DNA of 5,893 nt from Burkholderiaceae bacterium (GTDB taxonomy: Bacteria; Pseudomonadota; Gammaproteobacteria; Burkholderiales; Burkholderiaceae_E): positions 1-5,893 of the forward strand of contig JAHYJF010000217.1 in assembly GCA_019428955.1 (NCBI GenBank). Reading direction: 5' to 3'. The translations under genes and the position numbers were made by a program. Below, piece after piece: positions 1 to 5,496 of the stretch. The notes under the pieces are model-generated. The model worked only from the letters and a program-made list of their open reading frames with translations, did not search any database and had not been told where the DNA came from. Every line of letters starts with the position of its first letter. Position 1 is the stretch's first letter.

Positions 1-361
1 CATGGGCAAGGGCAAGGCTCGCGAGGTGCCGGTCGCCGTGCAGAAAGCGATGGACGAGGCGCGGCGCAAGATGGTCAAGGTCAGCCTGCGTGATGGCACG
101 ATCCAGCACGTGCTCAAGGGACGTCACGGGGCCGCGAACGTGTTCCTCGCGCCGGCTCCGGACGGCACCGGCGTGATTGCCGGCGGCCCGATGCGCGCGG
201 TCTTCGACGTGATGGGTGTCACCAACGTCGTCGCCAAGAGCCACGGATCGAGCAACGCGTACAACATGGTCCGAGCGACCCTGAATGCGTTCAAGACCAT
301 GAGTACCCCGGCCGAAATCGCCGCCAAGCGCGGTAAGACGGTCGAGGAGATCCTCGGCTAA
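1..361 (+). CDS. rpsE: 30S ribosomal protein S5 (uS5), 3' part; 5' end outside the window
   Basis: S5 is a small-subunit protein at the mRNA entry side of the 30S subunit. It helps hold decoding fidelity together with S4. The visible part begins inside the conserved GKGKAREVP block, which corresponds to about residue 48 of E. coli S5. It runs to the typical C-terminus, AAKRGKTVEEILG, and ends at TAA 359-361. The ATG at position 2 is therefore an internal Met codon, not a start; base 1 is the last base of the preceding codon. About 119 residues are present and roughly the first third is missing. The GTGVIAGGPMRAVFDVMGV block near visible residues 55-74 and the SHGSSNAYNMVRATLNA block are family hallmarks. 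As in other proteobacteria, rpmD follows, here after a 56-base gap. Identification is secure from the sequence itself. Confidence 0.97.
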   Translation, partial: MGKGKAREVPVAVQKAMDEARRKMVKVSLRDGTIQHVLKGRHGAANVFLAPAPDGTGVIAGGPMRAVFDVMGVTNVVAKSHGSSNAYNMVRATLNAFKTMSTPAEIAAKRGKTVEEILG

Positions 362-386
362 GTCGGGGTCCTGTTGGCGGGACGCG

Positions 387-401
387 GCTCGTAAACCGAG
401 C
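387..401 (+). other. Small inverted repeat between rpsE and rpmD
   Basis: GCTCG at 387-391 is complementary to CGAGC at 397-401, with a five-base loop (TAAAC). It lies in the 56-base rpsE-rpmD gap, six bases upstream of the rpmD Shine-Dalgarno sequence. No T-run follows, so it does not look like an intrinsic terminator. It may modestly shape rpmD translation or mRNA processing, but a five-base-pair stem in GC-rich DNA can arise by chance. Confidence 0.3.
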
Positions 402-407
402 GGATGC

Positions 408-412
408 GGAGA
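408..412 (+). promoter_or_regulatory. Ribosome binding site deciding the rpmD start
   Basis: GGAGA at 408-412 is a good Shine-Dalgarno match. Two in-frame start codons are adjacent: GTG at 415 and ATG at 418. Spacing is two bases to the GTG and five to the ATG, which favours the ATG. Confidence 0.75.
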
Positions 413-417
413 AAGTG

Positions 418-597
418 ATGAGCAAGAAGACTTTGAAAGTAACCCTGGTGAAGAGTCCGATCGGCACTCGCGGCGACCATCGTGCAACGGTGCTCGGGCT
501 GGGCCTGAAGTCGATCCGCCAGACCAGGGAACTCGAGGACACGCCGGCAGTGCGCGGCATGATCAACAAGGTCTCGTACCTGGTTAAAGTGAACTGA
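418..597 (+). CDS. rpmD: 50S ribosomal protein L30 (uL30)
   Basis: L30 is a small protein of the large ribosomal subunit that binds 23S rRNA. The product is 59 residues, the same length as E. coli L30. It has the expected pattern: a basic N-terminal strand (SKKTLKVTLVKSPIG), the HRATVLGLGLKSIRQT helix near residues 24-39, and the EDTPAVRGMINKVSYLVKV C-terminal half. ATG 418 is chosen over the adjacent in-frame GTG 415 because GGAGA at 408-412 is better spaced from it, and because the MSKKT start matches the family. The gene ends at TGA 595-597, and rplO begins 16 bases later, so the two are surely co-transcribed. Nothing in it is unusual. Confidence 0.96.
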   Translation: MSKKTLKVTLVKSPIGTRGDHRATVLGLGLKSIRQTRELEDTPAVRGMINKVSYLVKVN

Positions 598-613
598 GGA
601 ACGAGGAGGACCT

Positions 614-1045
614 ATGCGTCTGAACGATATCAAGCCCAGTGAGGGCGGCAAGAAGCCGCGCCGGCGAGTTGGCCGCGGCATTGGCTCCGGCCTGGGCAAG
701 ACCGCGGGTCGCGGCCACAAGGGGCAGAAGTCCCGTGCTGGCGGCTTCCACAAAGTCGGTTTCGAGGGCGGCCAGATGCCGATCCAGCGTCGCCTGCCCA
801 AGCGTGGTTTTCACTCGATGGCCTCGGAATTCGCAGCCGAACTGCGGCTTTCCGACCTGGAGAAGATGACCGTTGCCGAAGTCGACCTGCTGGCTCTCAA
901 GCAGGCTGGCGTGGTTCCGCACCTGGCGATCAGCGCCAAGGTGATGCTCTCGGGAAAGATCACCCGCAAGGTGGTCCTCAAGGGTATCGGTGCGACCAAG
1001 GGTGCGCGTGCGGCGATCGAAGCAGCCGGCGGCAGCGTCGAGTAA
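614..1045 (+). CDS. rplO: 50S ribosomal protein L15 (uL15)
   Basis: L15 is a 23S rRNA-binding protein that acts during assembly of the large subunit. The product has 143 residues, against 144 in E. coli. The first 60 or so residues are the glycine-, arginine- and lysine-rich extended arm that penetrates the rRNA core; they include MRLNDIKP, GRGIGSGLGKTAGRGHKGQ and FEGGQMPIQRRLPKRGF. The globular C-terminal domain covers about residues 75-143, with the L15 signature region near 107-140 (SAKVMLSGKITRKVVLKG and onward). A strong Shine-Dalgarno sequence, GAGGAGGA at 603-610, fixes the ATG at 614. The stop is TAA 1043-1045. It sits between rpmD and secY, as in most bacteria. Confidence 0.97.
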   Translation: MRLNDIKPSEGGKKPRRRVGRGIGSGLGKTAGRGHKGQKSRAGGFHKVGFEGGQMPIQRRLPKRGFHSMASEFAAELRLSDLEKMTVAEVDLLALKQAGVVPHLAISAKVMLSGKITRKVVLKGIGATKGARAAIEAAGGSVE

Positions 1046-1075
1046 TTGCAGCAGCTAGTGACCGCACGGACCACA

Positions 1076-1092
1076 GAACCGAGAACCGAACC
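1076..1092 (+). repeat. Tandem heptamer in the secY translation start region
   Basis: GAACCGA occurs at 1076-1082 and again directly at 1083-1089, followed by ACC. The pair occupies the place where a Shine-Dalgarno sequence for the secY GTG at 1095 would be expected. It has no GGAG-type match. It may be a chance duplication, or it may keep the start region unstructured; the sequence does not decide. Confidence 0.4.
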
Positions 1093-1094
1093 AA

Positions 1095-2423
1095 GTGGCG
1101 ACTAACCAGTCAGCATTGATGAAGGCAGGCAAGTCAGGCGACCTCAAGCAGCGCCTGCTTTTCCTGTTGATGGCCCTGGTGGTCTACCGGGTCGGCGCCC
1201 ACATTCCGGTCCCGGGCATCGATCCGGACCAGCTGGCGTCGCTGTTCCGCAGCCAGCAGGGCGGCATCCTGGGCATGTTCAACATGTTCTCCGGCGGCGC
1301 GCTGAGCCGCTTCACCGTGTTCGCGCTCGGGATCATGCCGTACATCTCGGCATCGATCATCATGCAGCTGCTCACCGTGGTGGTGCCGCAGCTCGAAGCG
1401 ATCAAGAAGGAAGGCGAGTCCGGTCGACGCGCGATCACCAAGTACACGCGCTGGTTTACCCTCGCGCTGGCCCTGTTCCAGGCGCTTGGCATTGCGGTGG
1501 CGCTGGAGTCGCAGCAGGGTCTGGTCATCGAGCCCGGCATGGTGTTCCGTTTCACCGCGGTGGTCTCGCTGGTCACCGGAACGATGTTCCTGATGTGGCT
1601 CGGCGAGCAGATCACCGAACGCGGGCTGGGTAACGGTATCTCGATCATCATTTTCGCCGGCATCGTCGCCGGCTTGCCGGCCGCCATCGGCGGCATGGGC
1701 GAACTGGTTCGGACCGGCTCGATGCATGCCTTCGCGGCACTGGTCATCGTCGCGCTGGTGCTTTTGGTGACTGGGTTCGTGGTGTTCGTCGAGCGCGGTC
1801 AGCGCAAGATCACGGTCAACTATGCCAAGCGCCAGGTCGGCAACCGGGTCTATGGCGGACAGACCTCGCATCTCCCGCTCAAGCTCAACATGTCGGGCGT
1901 GATCCCGCCGATCTTCGCCTCGTCGATCATCCTGTTTCCGGCCACGCTGGCGCAGTGGTTTACCGCCGGTGAGTCGAACTCCGGGGTGGTGAACGTGCTC
2001 AAGGACATGGCGGCAACGCTCTCGCCGGGGCAACCTGTTTATGTGCTGATGTACGCCGCAGCGATCATCTTCTTCTGCTTCTTCTACACGGCCCTGGTAT
2101 TCAACAGCCGGGAGACCGCGGAAAACCTCAAGAAGAGTGGCGCGTTCGTGCCGGGAATCAGGCCGGGCGAGCAGACCGCGCGTTACATCGACAAGATTCT
2201 GATGCGGCTGACGCTGTCGGGTGCGATCTACATCACCGCGGTCTGCCTGCTGCCGGAGTTCATGCGCCTGCAGTGGAACGTACCGTTCTACTTTGGCGGC
2301 ACATCGTTGCTGATCATCGTGGTGGTGACGATGGATTTCATGTCCCAGGTGCAGGCTTACCTGATGTCGCACCAGTATGAAAGTTTGATGCGCAAGTCAG
2401 GGGCGAAGGGTTTGGGTGCCTGA
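1095..2423 (+). CDS. secY: Protein translocase channel subunit SecY
   Basis: SecY is the inner-membrane channel of the Sec translocon. With SecE and SecG it passes unfolded proteins driven by SecA, or inserts membrane proteins delivered by SRP. The product has 442 residues (443 in E. coli) and shows the ten-helix pattern. TM1 lies near 20-38 and is followed by HIPVPGIDP. The plug and TM2 region lies near 58-95 (GILGMFNMFSGGALSRF, GIMPYISASIIMQLL). Later hydrophobic spans lie near 120-138, 151-170, 181-198, 211-232, 267-289, 317-336, 371-387 and 402-415. The cytosolic loop between TM8 and TM9 has the GIRPG motif; Arg356 corresponds to E. coli Arg357, which is needed for SecA-driven export. The GTG at 1095 is preferred because the resulting MATNQ start resembles betaproteobacterial SecY. 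ATG 1119 (residue 9) is an alternative. Neither has a clear Shine-Dalgarno sequence. Confidence 0.97.
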   Translation: MATNQSALMKAGKSGDLKQRLLFLLMALVVYRVGAHIPVPGIDPDQLASLFRSQQGGILGMFNMFSGGALSRFTVFALGIMPYISASIIMQLLTVVVPQLEAIKKEGESGRRAITKYTRWFTLALALFQALGIAVALESQQGLVIEPGMVFRFTAVVSLVTGTMFLMWLGEQITERGLGNGISIIIFAGIVAGLPAAIGGMGELVRTGSMHAFAALVIVALVLLVTGFVVFVERGQRKITVNYAKRQVGNRVYGGQTSHLPLKLNMSGVIPPIFASSIILFPATLAQWFTAGESNSGVVNVLKDMAATLSPGQPVYVLMYAAAIIFFCFFYTALVFNSRETAENLKKSGAFVPGIRPGEQTARYIDKILMRLTLSGAIYITAVCLLPEFMRLQWNVPFYFGGTSLLIIVVVTMDFMSQVQAYLMSHQYESLMRKSGAKGLGA

Positions 2424-2455
2424 GGGCGGGGTTTCATCCGGAGCCGACTTGAGCG

Positions 2456-2674
2456 ATGAGCAAGGAAGACGTTATCCAGATGCAAGGGGAGGTGCTCGAA
2501 AACCTCCCCAATGCAACCTTCAGGGTCAAGCTGGAAAACGGGCATGTAGTGCTGGGGCATATCTCCGGAAAAATGCGGATGCACTACATCAAGATTTTGC
2601 CGGGCGACAAGGTGACAGTGGAACTAACGCCGTACGACCTCTCGCGGGCCAGAATCACATTCAGGGCCAGGTAG
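2456..2674 (+). CDS. infA: Translation initiation factor IF-1
   Basis: IF1 binds the A site of the 30S subunit during initiation and assists IF2 and IF3 in selecting initiator tRNA. The product has 72 residues, exactly the usual length, and is a single OB-fold (S1-like) domain over about residues 5-71. Hallmarks are MQGEVLENLPNATFRVKLENG, then HISGKMR near 35-41, ILPGDKVTVELTPYDL near 48-62, and a basic tail ending RAR. It begins 32 bases after the secY stop and is followed 33 bases later by rpmJ. A GGAG at 2440-2443 is rather far upstream (12 bases) to act as a strong ribosome binding site, so initiation looks modest. E. coli has no infA here; its presence in this slot is typical of betaproteobacteria and many other phyla. 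Some betaproteobacteria carry a second infA elsewhere, which cannot be judged from this window. Confidence 0.97.
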   Translation: MSKEDVIQMQGEVLENLPNATFRVKLENGHVVLGHISGKMRMHYIKILPGDKVTVELTPYDLSRARITFRAR

Positions 2675-2707
2675 TCGCGTAACAGGCGAAACCGAACGAG
2701 GTAACTC

Positions 2708-2821
2708 ATGAAAGTAATGGCATCAGTGAAGAAAATTTGCCGTAATTGCAAGATCGTCAAGCGCGACGGTGTCGTGCGTGTGATCTGCAAGGACCCGCGC
2801 CACAAGCAGCGCCAGGGTTGA
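2708..2821 (+). CDS. rpmJ: 50S ribosomal protein L36 (bL36), zinc-ribbon type
   Basis: L36 is the smallest large-subunit protein; it binds 23S rRNA late in assembly. The 37-residue product reads MKVMASVKKICRNC followed by KIVKRDGVVRVIC and ends KDPRHKQRQG. It carries all four expected zinc ligands: Cys11, Cys14, Cys27 and His32. It is therefore the zinc-binding (C+) form, not the cysteine-less paralogue that some bacteria use under zinc shortage. GAGGT at 2698-2702 lies five bases before the ATG. The stop is TGA 2819-2821. It is one residue shorter than the 38-residue E. coli protein, which has an extra residue between the third cysteine and the histidine region. The gene sits between infA and rpsM, as expected. 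Confidence 0.95.
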   Translation: MKVMASVKKICRNCKIVKRDGVVRVICKDPRHKQRQG

Positions 2822-2847
2822 GGCAACCGTCTTAATAGAGGACCAGA

Positions 2848-3213
2848 ATGGCACGTATTGCGGGCATCAACATTCCCGACCGTCAGCACACGGAAATAGG
2901 CCTGACGGCCATCTACGGTATCGGTCGCGCACGCGCCCGTGCGATCTGCGCGGCCGCCGGCATCGAATACAGCAAGAAGATCAAAGACCTCAACGACGCG
3001 GAACTCGAGCGGATTCGTGAATCGCTCCTCCAGTTCACCGTCGAGGGTGATCTGCGCCGCGAGGTTTCGATGGCGGTCAAGCGCCTGATGGACCTGGGCT
3101 GCTATCGCGGTCTGCGTCATCGCCGCGGCCTGCCAGTGCGCGGCCAGCGTACGCGGACCAATGCCCGCACTCGTAAGGGCCCGCGCAAGGCCGGCGTAGC
3201 GCTGAAGAAATAA
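2848..3213 (+). CDS. rpsM: 30S ribosomal protein S13 (uS13)
   Basis: S13 sits in the head of the 30S subunit, forms bridges to the large subunit (helix 38 of 23S rRNA and protein L5), and its C-terminal tail reaches the P-site tRNA. The product has 121 residues, close to the family norm. It begins MARIAGINIPDRQHTEIGLTA and has the GIGRARARAIC helix near 24-34. The helix-two-turn-helix region continues to GDLRREVSMAVKRLMDLGCY. The signature YRGLRHRRGLPVRGQRTRTN is at 86-105 and a lysine/arginine-rich tail follows. AGAGGA at 2837-2842 is a good Shine-Dalgarno sequence for the ATG. In E. coli this gene opens the alpha operon and is preceded by the S4-binding leader. Here only 26 bases separate it from rpmJ, so it reads as an internal cistron. 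Confidence 0.97.
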   Translation: MARIAGINIPDRQHTEIGLTAIYGIGRARARAICAAAGIEYSKKIKDLNDAELERIRESLLQFTVEGDLRREVSMAVKRLMDLGCYRGLRHRRGLPVRGQRTRTNARTRKGPRKAGVALKK

Positions 3214-3228
3214 TCGGAGAATCGGCAC

Positions 3229-3636
3229 ATGGCAAAGCAGGGTCAACAAACCGCCGGGAAACGGGCGGTTCGCAAGAAGGTCAAGAAGAACATTGCCGAC
3301 GGCATTGCGCACGTCCACGCATCGTTCAACAACACCATCATTACCATCACCGACCGGCAGGGCAACGCGCTGTCGTGGGCTTCGTCCGGTGGCGCCGGGT
3401 TCAAGGGCTCGCGCAAATCGACGCCATTTGCGGCCCAGATCGCCGCTGAGGCGGCTGGTCGCAGCGCGCAGGAATGCGGGATCAAGAATCTCGAGGTACT
3501 GATCAAGGGACCGGGGCCTGGTCGTGAATCGTCGGTGCGGGCGTTGAATGCGCTCGGGATCAAGATTCTCTCGATCTCCGATATCACCCCGATTCCGCAC
3601 AACGGCTGCCGTCCTCCCAAGCGCCGGCGGATCTAA
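3229..3636 (+). CDS. rpsK: 30S ribosomal protein S11 (uS11)
   Basis: S11 lies on the platform of the 30S subunit near the mRNA exit and the E site, next to 16S helices 23 and 24. The product has 135 residues, six more than the 129 of E. coli; the excess is a basic, glutamine-containing N-terminal arm (MAKQGQQTAGKRAVRKKVKK). The core from HVHASFNNTIITITDRQGNA (residues 29-48) is conserved. So are the GFKGSRKSTPFAAQIAAEAA block, the GPGPGRESSVRALNALGI signature near 94-111, and the TPIPHNGCRPPKRRR end. The Asn125-Gly126 pair corresponds to the site where E. coli S11 forms isoaspartate. GGAGA at 3216-3220 is the ribosome binding site. It starts 15 bases after rpsM and ends at TAA 3634-3636. Confidence 0.97.
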   Translation: MAKQGQQTAGKRAVRKKVKKNIADGIAHVHASFNNTIITITDRQGNALSWASSGGAGFKGSRKSTPFAAQIAAEAAGRSAQECGIKNLEVLIKGPGPGRESSVRALNALGIKILSISDITPIPHNGCRPPKRRRI

Positions 3637-3687
3637 TTCTTGGAATCAGGGCGTGTTCGGGCGCCCGTATCGCCGTGCCATTGGCGC

Positions 3688-3700
3688 GCGATTGAATCGC
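3688..3700 (+). repeat. Short palindrome in the rpsK-rpsD gap
   Basis: GCGATT at 3688-3693 and AATCGC at 3695-3700 are exact inverted copies around a single G. As RNA, the tip must open, leaving a four- to five-base-pair stem. Its right half also matches the region next to the rpsD ribosome binding site (3776-3782) in antisense orientation, so it could take part in two exclusive pairings. Confidence 0.45.
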
Positions 3701-3769
3701 CGGACGTAAGACCACTGTTCGACGCCGAGAGTCGTCTGCACGAGGCCGGGCCCATCAAGTCGGACTAAC

Positions 3770-3785
3770 CGCGAAGCGATTCGCG
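3770..3785 (+). other. Hairpin immediately upstream of the rpsD ribosome binding site
   Basis: CGCGAA at 3770-3775 pairs perfectly with TTCGCG at 3780-3785 across a GCGA loop, which fits the stable GNRA tetraloop rule. The stem ends seven bases before the rpsD Shine-Dalgarno sequence, within reach of a bound 30S subunit. It has no T-run and is not a terminator. A role in rpsD translation is inferred from position only. Confidence 0.5.
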
Positions 3786-3792
3786 TATCGAA

Positions 3793-3799
3793 AGAAGGA
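3793..3799 (+). promoter_or_regulatory. Ribosome binding site supporting the rpsD GTG start
   Basis: AGAAGGA at 3793-3799 lies six bases before GTG 3806. It supports the non-ATG start that gives the family-typical N-terminus MARYIGPK. No in-frame ATG near that point would give a full-length S4. Confidence 0.8.
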
Positions 3800-3805
3800 T
3801 AAAAC

Positions 3806-4429
3806 GTGGCACGTTATATTGGACCAAAGGCTAAGCTGTCCCGCCGTGAAGGGACTGACCTGTTTCTCAAGAGCGCTCGTCGTTCGCTCGAATCCAAGGC
3901 CAAGCTCGACAGCAAACCGGGCCAGCACGGCCGGATCTCGGGCGCCCGCACTTCGGACTACGGGGTGCAGTTGCGCGAGAAGCAGAAGGTCAAGCGCATG
4001 TACGGCGTTCTCGAGCGGGTGTTCCGCCGTTATTTTGCGGAGGCCCTGCGCCGCAAGGGAAACACCGGTGAAAACCTGCTCAAGTTGCTGGAGTGCCGAC
4101 TGGACAACGTCGTCTACCGGATGGGGTTCGGTTCGACCCGCGCTGAGGCCCGCCAGCTGGTGAGCCACCGGGCGATCGCGGTCAACGGCCGCGTCGTGAA
4201 TATCGCGTCGGCCGCGGTGAAAGCTGACGATGTAATCAGCGTTCGCGAGAAATCCAAGAAGCAGGCGCGTATCGTAGATTCGCTCAACCTCGCTGAACAG
4301 ACCGGAATGGCGAGCTGGGTGTCGGTTGACGCTACCAAGATGGAAGGCGTGCTGAAGTCGGTTCCCGATCGCAGCGACCTCGCGGGCGACATCAACGAAA
4401 GTCTGATCGTCGAGTTGTACTCGCGCTAA
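3806..4429 (+). CDS. rpsD: 30S ribosomal protein S4 (uS4)
   Basis: S4 is a primary 16S rRNA-binding protein that starts assembly of the 30S body. With S5 and S3 it lines the mRNA entry channel, and in E. coli it represses its own operon. The product has 207 residues (206 in E. coli). The N-terminal domain contains MARYIGPKAKLSRREG and the GQHGRISGARTSDYG loop. It is the zinc-free (C-) type: the only cysteine is Cys97. The S4 RNA-binding domain lies near 97-160 (CRLDNVVYRMGFGSTRAEAR, then HRAIAVNGRVVNI). The C-terminus, from WVSVDATKMEG to DINESLIVELYSR, is also typical. The start is GTG, supported by AGAAGGA at 3793-3799 and by the family N-terminus. It is preceded by an unusually long, structured 169-base gap, and rpoA follows after 17 bases. 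Confidence 0.97.
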   Translation: MARYIGPKAKLSRREGTDLFLKSARRSLESKAKLDSKPGQHGRISGARTSDYGVQLREKQKVKRMYGVLERVFRRYFAEALRRKGNTGENLLKLLECRLDNVVYRMGFGSTRAEARQLVSHRAIAVNGRVVNIASAAVKADDVISVREKSKKQARIVDSLNLAEQTGMASWVSVDATKMEGVLKSVPDRSDLAGDINESLIVELYSR

Positions 4430-4433
4430 TCCT

Positions 4434-4440
4434 AGAGGAA
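4434..4440 (+). promoter_or_regulatory. Ribosome binding site deciding the rpoA start
   Basis: AGAGGAA at 4434-4440 is six bases before ATG 4447. A second in-frame ATG at 4459 is 18 bases away, too far. The first ATG is therefore the start, giving MQTAMLKPR. Confidence 0.8.
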
Positions 4441-4446
4441 ATTGCA

Positions 4447-5433
4447 ATGCAGACAGCCATGCTTAAACCGCGCATCGTCGAGGTCGAGAAACTCGGACCG
4501 TCGCACGCCCGCGTGGTCATGGAGCCGTTCGAGCGTGGCTATGGGCACACGCTTGGCAACGCACTGCGCCGCGTGCTGCTGTCCTCAATGGTCGGCTATG
4601 CGCCGACCGAGGTGCAGATTACCGGTGTAGTGCACGAGTACTCGACCATCGACGGGCTGCGTGAAGACGTCGTAGACCTGTTGCTCAACCTCAAGGGCGT
4701 CGTGTTCAAGCTGCACAACCGCGACGAAGCCTTCTTCACGCTGCACAAGGACACCCCGGGGTCCGTGACAGCCGCCGACATCGAACTCTCGCATGACGCC
4801 GAGATCATCAATCCCGAGCACCTCATCGGCACGCTGACGCAGGGTGGCAAACTGGACATGACGATCAAGGTCGAGCGCGGCCGCGGCTACGTTCCGGGAA
4901 CCTTGCGTGATATCGGCGAAACCAAGTCGGTCGGGCGGATCGTGCTCGACGCTTCGTTTTCGCCGATTCGCCGGGTGAGCTACGTGGTCGAGAGCGCACG
5001 CGTAGAGCAGCGCACCGACCTTGACCGGCTGGTGGTCGATGTCCAGACCAACGGCGTCATCTTTCCCGAGGACGCGGTTCGTCAATCAGCTCGCATCCTG
5101 ATCGAGCAACTGGCGGTGTTCTCGGCGCTTGAAGGCGGCGACCCGTCGCAGGCCCCTGGGCTGGAACCGGACGGCGAACAGCCGCAACTGGATCCGCTCT
5201 ACGTCCGGCCGGTAGATGACCTGGAGTTGACGGTTCGTTCGGCGAACTGCCTCAAGGCCGAGAGCATCTATTACATCGGCGACCTGGTGCAACGCACGGA
5301 AAACGAGCTGCTCAAGACGCCTAATCTGGGTCGCAAGTCGCTCAACGAGATCAAGGAAGTGCTCGCGGCGCGCGGACTCACCCTGGGGATGAAACTCGAG
5401 AACTGGCCGCCGGCCAATCTCGAACGCCCCTGA
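4447..5433 (+). CDS. rpoA: DNA-directed RNA polymerase subunit alpha
   Basis: Two alpha subunits nucleate assembly of RNA polymerase (alpha2 beta beta'); the C-terminal domain binds UP elements and activators. The product has 328 residues (329 in E. coli). The N-terminal dimerisation and assembly domain covers about residues 1-228, including EPFERGYGHTLGNALRRVLL near 26-45, HEYSTIDGLREDV, KVERGRGYVPG near 141-151 and SARVEQRTDLDRLV. A proline- and acid-rich flexible linker follows at about 229-247. The C-terminal domain, about 248-321, has VRSANCLKAES with the DNA-contact residues Arg264, Asn267 and Lys270 (E. coli 265, 268, 271), then PNLGRKSLNEIKEVL and the KLENWPP end. Arg296 replaces the lysine of E. 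coli (KTPNLGKKSL), a common betaproteobacterial variant. The C-domain is nearly identical to the family consensus, so UP-element recognition should be conserved. Confidence 0.98.
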   Translation: MQTAMLKPRIVEVEKLGPSHARVVMEPFERGYGHTLGNALRRVLLSSMVGYAPTEVQITGVVHEYSTIDGLREDVVDLLLNLKGVVFKLHNRDEAFFTLHKDTPGSVTAADIELSHDAEIINPEHLIGTLTQGGKLDMTIKVERGRGYVPGTLRDIGETKSVGRIVLDASFSPIRRVSYVVESARVEQRTDLDRLVVDVQTNGVIFPEDAVRQSARILIEQLAVFSALEGGDPSQAPGLEPDGEQPQLDPLYVRPVDDLELTVRSANCLKAESIYYIGDLVQRTENELLKTPNLGRKSLNEIKEVLAARGLTLGMKLENWPPANLERP

Positions 5434-5496
5434 GAGCCAAGCTGTCCAATGAGTATGCCGCGGTATGAACCGACGGCGGTGTGAAGAGGAAATGTC

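Larger units (their letters stand above)
3637..3805 (+). promoter_or_regulatory. Structured intergenic region upstream of rpsD, possible leader
   Basis: This 169-base gap is by far the longest in the window; the others are 15 to 63 bases. It holds no credible gene. It is rich in short inverted repeats: GGGCG 3649-3653 with CGCCC 3662-3666; the near-perfect palindrome at 3688-3700; CGAC 3720-3723 with GTCG 3731-3734; and the hairpin 3770-3785 just before the rpsD ribosome binding site. GAATCGC 3694-3700 can also pair with GCGATTC 3776-3782, so alternative folds are possible. None is followed by a T-run, and no good -35/-10 pair was found. S4 represses its own operon in E. coli and Bacillus through structured leaders, so a control element for rpsD is a reasonable guess. 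It remains inference; a processing site or tolerated spacer is equally possible. Confidence 0.4.

Noticed and set aside
2..4. ATG at position 2 as a true start of a short protein
   Set aside because: The frame opens inside the conserved body of S5, and the N-terminal third of the family is missing. The gene is cut by the window edge.
415..417. GTG as the start of rpmD
   Set aside because: It is only two bases from the Shine-Dalgarno sequence, while the adjacent ATG 418 is better spaced and gives the family-typical length of 59.
1134..2372. A 412-codon open frame on the minus strand, antisense to secY
   Set aside because: It lies entirely over secY and its product is dominated by His, Arg, Asp and Gln, with no fold or motif. 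This is what the complement of a GC-rich gene gives when stop codons are rare.
2584..3600. A 338-codon open frame on the minus strand across infA, rpmJ, rpsM and rpsK
   Set aside because: It crosses four well-identified + strand genes and their gaps and matches no family I know. It is a compositional shadow.
3649..3666. GC-rich stem (GGGCG with CGCCC) 12 bases after the rpsK stop, as an intrinsic terminator
   Set aside because: It has no T-run after it, and essential genes of the same operon follow without a recognisable promoter.
3653..3709. An 18-codon arginine-rich frame starting at GTG in the rpsK-rpsD gap, as a possible leader peptide
   Set aside because: It has no properly spaced ribosome binding site (only AGGG one base before the GTG) and no run of regulatory codons. 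Such frames are expected by chance.
3640..3720. Possible sigma70 promoter for rpsD-rpoA-rplQ inside the gap
   Set aside because: The best candidates are TTGGAA 3640-3645 with a 22-base spacing to a poor -10, and TTGGCG 3681-3686 with CGTAAG 3705-3710, which matches only three of six -10 positions. Neither is convincing.
3755..4447. A 230-codon open frame on the minus strand over rpsD, reaching into the rpsK-rpsD gap
   Set aside because: Nearly all of it is antisense to rpsD. The part in the gap is short and has no start region or recognisable sequence.
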